A DNA stretch of 48,965 bases from Mycobacterium sp. 852002-51971_SCH5477799-a (GTDB taxonomy: Bacteria > Actinomycetota > Actinomycetes > Mycobacteriales > Mycobacteriaceae). A program made the position numbers and the translations under genes. Below are positions 47,163-48,965 of this stretch, piece after piece. The stretch lies in assembly GCF_001667145.1 (NCBI RefSeq), contig NZ_LZIF01000079.1, positions 1-48,965 on the forward strand, given 5' to 3'. Each line of letters starts with the position of its first letter. The stretch's first letter is position 1. Below the pieces are notes generated by a model that worked only from the letters and a program-made list of their open reading frames with translations, did not search any database and had not been told where the DNA came from.

Positions 47163-48409
47163 GCAAGCCTTCCACTGCTAATGGCGGTTACCCCAACGTT
47201 GTGGTAACCGCTGTCGCGGCAACGACATCGATCGCGCCGGACATCGAGGGCACGTGGAAGGGTTTGCTGGCCGGCGAAAGCGGCATCCACATCCTCGAAG
47301 ACGAGTTTGTCACGAAGTGGGATCTGCCCGTCAAGATCGGTGGCCACCTCAAGGAGCCCATCGACGAGCACATGGGCAGGCTCGACCTGCGACGTATGTC
47401 GTATGTCCAGCGGCTGGCCAAATATCTGAGCGGTCAGTTGTGGGAGACCGCCGGCAGCCCGGAGGTCGACCCCGACCGTTTCTCGGTCGTGGTCGGCACC
47501 GGGCTGGGTGGCGCCGAGAGGATCGTGGAGACCTACGACCTGATGAACGAGGGGGGCCCCCGCAAGGTGTCGCCGCTCGCCGTTCAGATGATCATGCCCA
47601 ACGGCGCCGCGGCGGTGGTGGGCCTGCAGCTCGGCGCCCGCGCCGGGGTCATCACCCCGGTCTCGGCCTGCTCGTCGGGCTCGGAGGCGATCGCCCACGC
47701 GTGGCGTCAGATCGTCATGGGTGACGCCGACTTCGCCGTCTGCGGTGGTGTCGAGGGTCCCATCGAAGCGCTGCCGATCGCGGCGTTCTCGATGATGCGG
47801 GCCATGTCGACGCGCAACGATGAGCCGGAGCGCGCATCGCGGCCGTTCGACAAGGACCGCGACGGCTTCGTGTTTGGTGAAGCCGGTGCGCTAATGATCA
47901 TCGAGACCGAAGAGCACGCGAAGGCCCGGGGCGCCAAGCCGCTGGCCCGGTTGATGGGTGCCGGCATCACCTCGGACGCGTTCCACATGGTGGCGCCGGC
48001 GGCGGACGGCGTGCGCGCCGGTCGCGCTATGACCCGATCGCTGGAGCTGGCGGGGTTGTCCCCTAAGGACGTCGACCACGTCAACGCCCACGGGACGGCA
48101 ACTCCGATCGGCGACACCGCCGAGGCCAACGCCATTCGCGTCGCGGGGTGCCAGGAGGCGTCGGTGTACGCACCGAAGTCGGCTCTGGGGCACTCCATTG
48201 GGGCGGTCGGAGCTTTGGAATCTGTTCTCACGGTATTGAGCCTTCGGGACGGCGTGATACCGCCAACACTCAATTACGAAACACCCGATCCCGAGATCGA
48301 TTTGGACGTTGTCGCGGGCGAACCTCGCTACGGCGAATTCCGTTATGCGATCAACAACTCGTTCGGGTTCGGTGGCCACAACGTGGCACTCGCCTTCGGG
48401 CGTTACTGA
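47159..48409 (+). CDS. kasA: Beta-ketoacyl-ACP synthase KasA
   Basis: 416 residues from GTG 47159, identical in length to M. tuberculosis KasA. The catalytic triad of elongating condensing enzymes is present: Cys171 in [12 protein letters not shown], His in [15 protein letters not shown] and His in [13 protein letters not shown]. It extends meromycolate precursors by two carbons using malonyl-AcpM and is the target of thiolactomycin and other FAS-II inhibitors. The four-base overlap with acpM indicates coupling; kasB follows after 26 bp. Confidence 0.98.
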   Translation: MSKPSTANGGYPNVVVTAVAATTSIAPDIEGTWKGLLAGESGIHILEDEFVTKWDLPVKIGGHLKEPIDEHMGRLDLRRMSYVQRLAKYLSGQLWETAGSPEVDPDRFSVVVGTGLGGAERIVETYDLMNEGGPRKVSPLAVQMIMPNGAAAVVGLQLGARAGVITPVSACSSGSEAIAHAWRQIVMGDADFAVCGGVEGPIEALPIAAFSMMRAMSTRNDEPERASRPFDKDRDGFVFGEAGALMIIETEEHAKARGAKPLARLMGAGITSDAFHMVAPAADGVRAGRAMTRSLELAGLSPKDVDHVNAHGTATPIGDTAEANAIRVAGCQEASVYAPKSALGHSIGAVGALESVLTVLSLRDGVIPPTLNYETPDPEIDLDVVAGEPRYGEFRYAINNSFGFGGHNVALAFGRY

Positions 48410-48435
48410 GCACGGAAGGAACGTTCGCAATACCC

Positions 48436-48965
48436 ATGACAGAGCTGGTTACCGGGAAAACGCTCCCGAACGTGGTCGTCACTGGCGTCGCCATGACGAC
48501 CGCGTTGGCAACTGATGCCGAGAACACCTGGAAGCTGTTGTTGGACAGCCAAAGTGGTATCCGCAAACTCGAGGATCCGTTCGTCGAGGAGTTCGACCTG
48601 CCGGTGCGCATCGGCGGGCATTTGCTGGAGGAATTCGACAGCCAAATGACCCGTATCGAGTTGCGCCGGACGGGCTACCTGCAGCGGATGTCCACCATTC
48701 TGGGCCGCCGGGTCTGGGAGAACGCCGGCTCCCCCGAGGTCGACAGCAACCGGCTGATGGTGTCCATCGGCACCGGCCTGGGGTCCTCGGAGGAGTTGGT
48801 TTACAGCTACGACGACATGCGCCAACGTGGTATGAAGGCCGTCTCGCCGCTCGGGGTGCAGAAATACATGCCCAACGGCGCCTCGGCGGCGGTGGGGCTG
48901 GAGCGGCACGCCAAGGCCGGGGTGATCACGCCGGTGTCGGCGTGCGCGTCGGGGTCTGAGGGCGT
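48436..48965 (+). CDS. kasB: Beta-ketoacyl-ACP synthase KasB (3' truncated by window edge)
   Basis: The first 176 codons are present from ATG 48436; GGAAGGAACG upstream acts as ribosome binding site. The protein begins MTELVTGKTLPNVVVTGVAM and shows strong similarity to KasA throughout (RIGGHLLEEFDSQMTRIELR, ENAGSPEVDSNRLMVSIGTG). The active-site Cys170 (PVSACASGSEG) is the last motif visible. KasB extends mycolic acids to full length and is a paralogue of kasA in tandem. The window ends inside the gene. Confidence 0.97.
   Translation, partial: MTELVTGKTLPNVVVTGVAMTTALATDAENTWKLLLDSQSGIRKLEDPFVEEFDLPVRIGGHLLEEFDSQMTRIELRRTGYLQRMSTILGRRVWENAGSPEVDSNRLMVSIGTGLGSSEELVYSYDDMRQRGMKAVSPLGVQKYMPNGASAAVGLERHAKAGVITPVSACASGSEG

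Overview
The window is a 49-kb stretch of chromosome from a slow-growing, non-tuberculous Mycobacterium. It is GC-rich, and its gene order follows the M. tuberculosis Rv2215-Rv2246 segment (dlaT, lipB, lipA, glnA1, glnE, glnA2, caeA/hip1, panB, rnpB, cobC, ptkA, ptpA, cobD, ahpE, aceE, mabR, fabD, acpM, kasA, kasB). Locus equivalences come from family knowledge and remembered gene order, not from a database search. The species cannot be fixed from the sequence alone.

Region by region: (1) 1-4.5 kb holds the end of the dihydrolipoamide acyltransferase gene, a nucleotide-sugar-epimerase-like gene, lipB, lipA and a DUF4191 membrane protein. This is the lipoate and lipoyl-enzyme module. (2) 4.5-14.5 kb is the glutamine synthetase region: glnA1 (with the adenylylation tyrosine at residue 406), the adenylyltransferase glnE and glnA2. 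Between glnA1 and glnE sits a block that I do not remember from M. tuberculosis: a frameshifted CmcI/rhamnosyl-O-methyltransferase gene, a 57-residue small ORF, an ANTAR protein, an LLM-class flavin/F420 oxidoreductase and a hotdog thioesterase. (3) 14.5-23.6 kb holds small secreted proteins, two exported alpha/beta-hydrolase peptidases (the Rv2223c type and Hip1/CaeA), panB, an exported glycoside hydrolase, a haemophore-like protein, a CYTH-CHAD protein and the RNase P RNA. (4) 23.6-29.1 kb has a 2OG-Fe(II) oxygenase-like gene followed by an accessory block: a methyltransferase divergent from an XRE-cupin regulator, a cytochrome P450, a 3Fe-4S ferredoxin and a short-form aconitase. (5) 29.1-36.2 kb holds the overlapping minus-strand chain RNase H/phosphatase - zinc ribbon - NIF3 - cobC, then the plus-strand chain ptkA - ptpA - SURF1, then cobD. 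(6) 36.2-40.6 kb is a patchwork: a gutted DUF2236 gene, a VOC protein, an epoxide hydrolase, a DUF742 protein with a doubtful start, a peroxiredoxin, tRNA-Val(TAC), ahpE and DUF3052. (7) 40.6-49 kb holds a lipoprotein, aceE, mabR and the FAS-II operon fabD-acpM-kasA-kasB.

Most genes work in central carbon and nitrogen metabolism and the cell envelope. The E1 and E2 of pyruvate dehydrogenase and both lipoate enzymes lie in the same window. GlnE modifies GlnA1, PtkA and PtpA form a tyrosine phosphorylation pair, and MabR sits next to the operon it is known to control, with a good operator in front of fabD. I found no insertion sequence, prophage or CRISPR array. The most notable points are three damaged or doubtful reading frames (methyltransferase, DUF2236, DUF742), an unusual cysteine pattern in the aconitase, a divergent promoter in which two start codons share the same bases, alternative hairpins ahead of glnA2, and palindromes in the mabR and fabD promoters.
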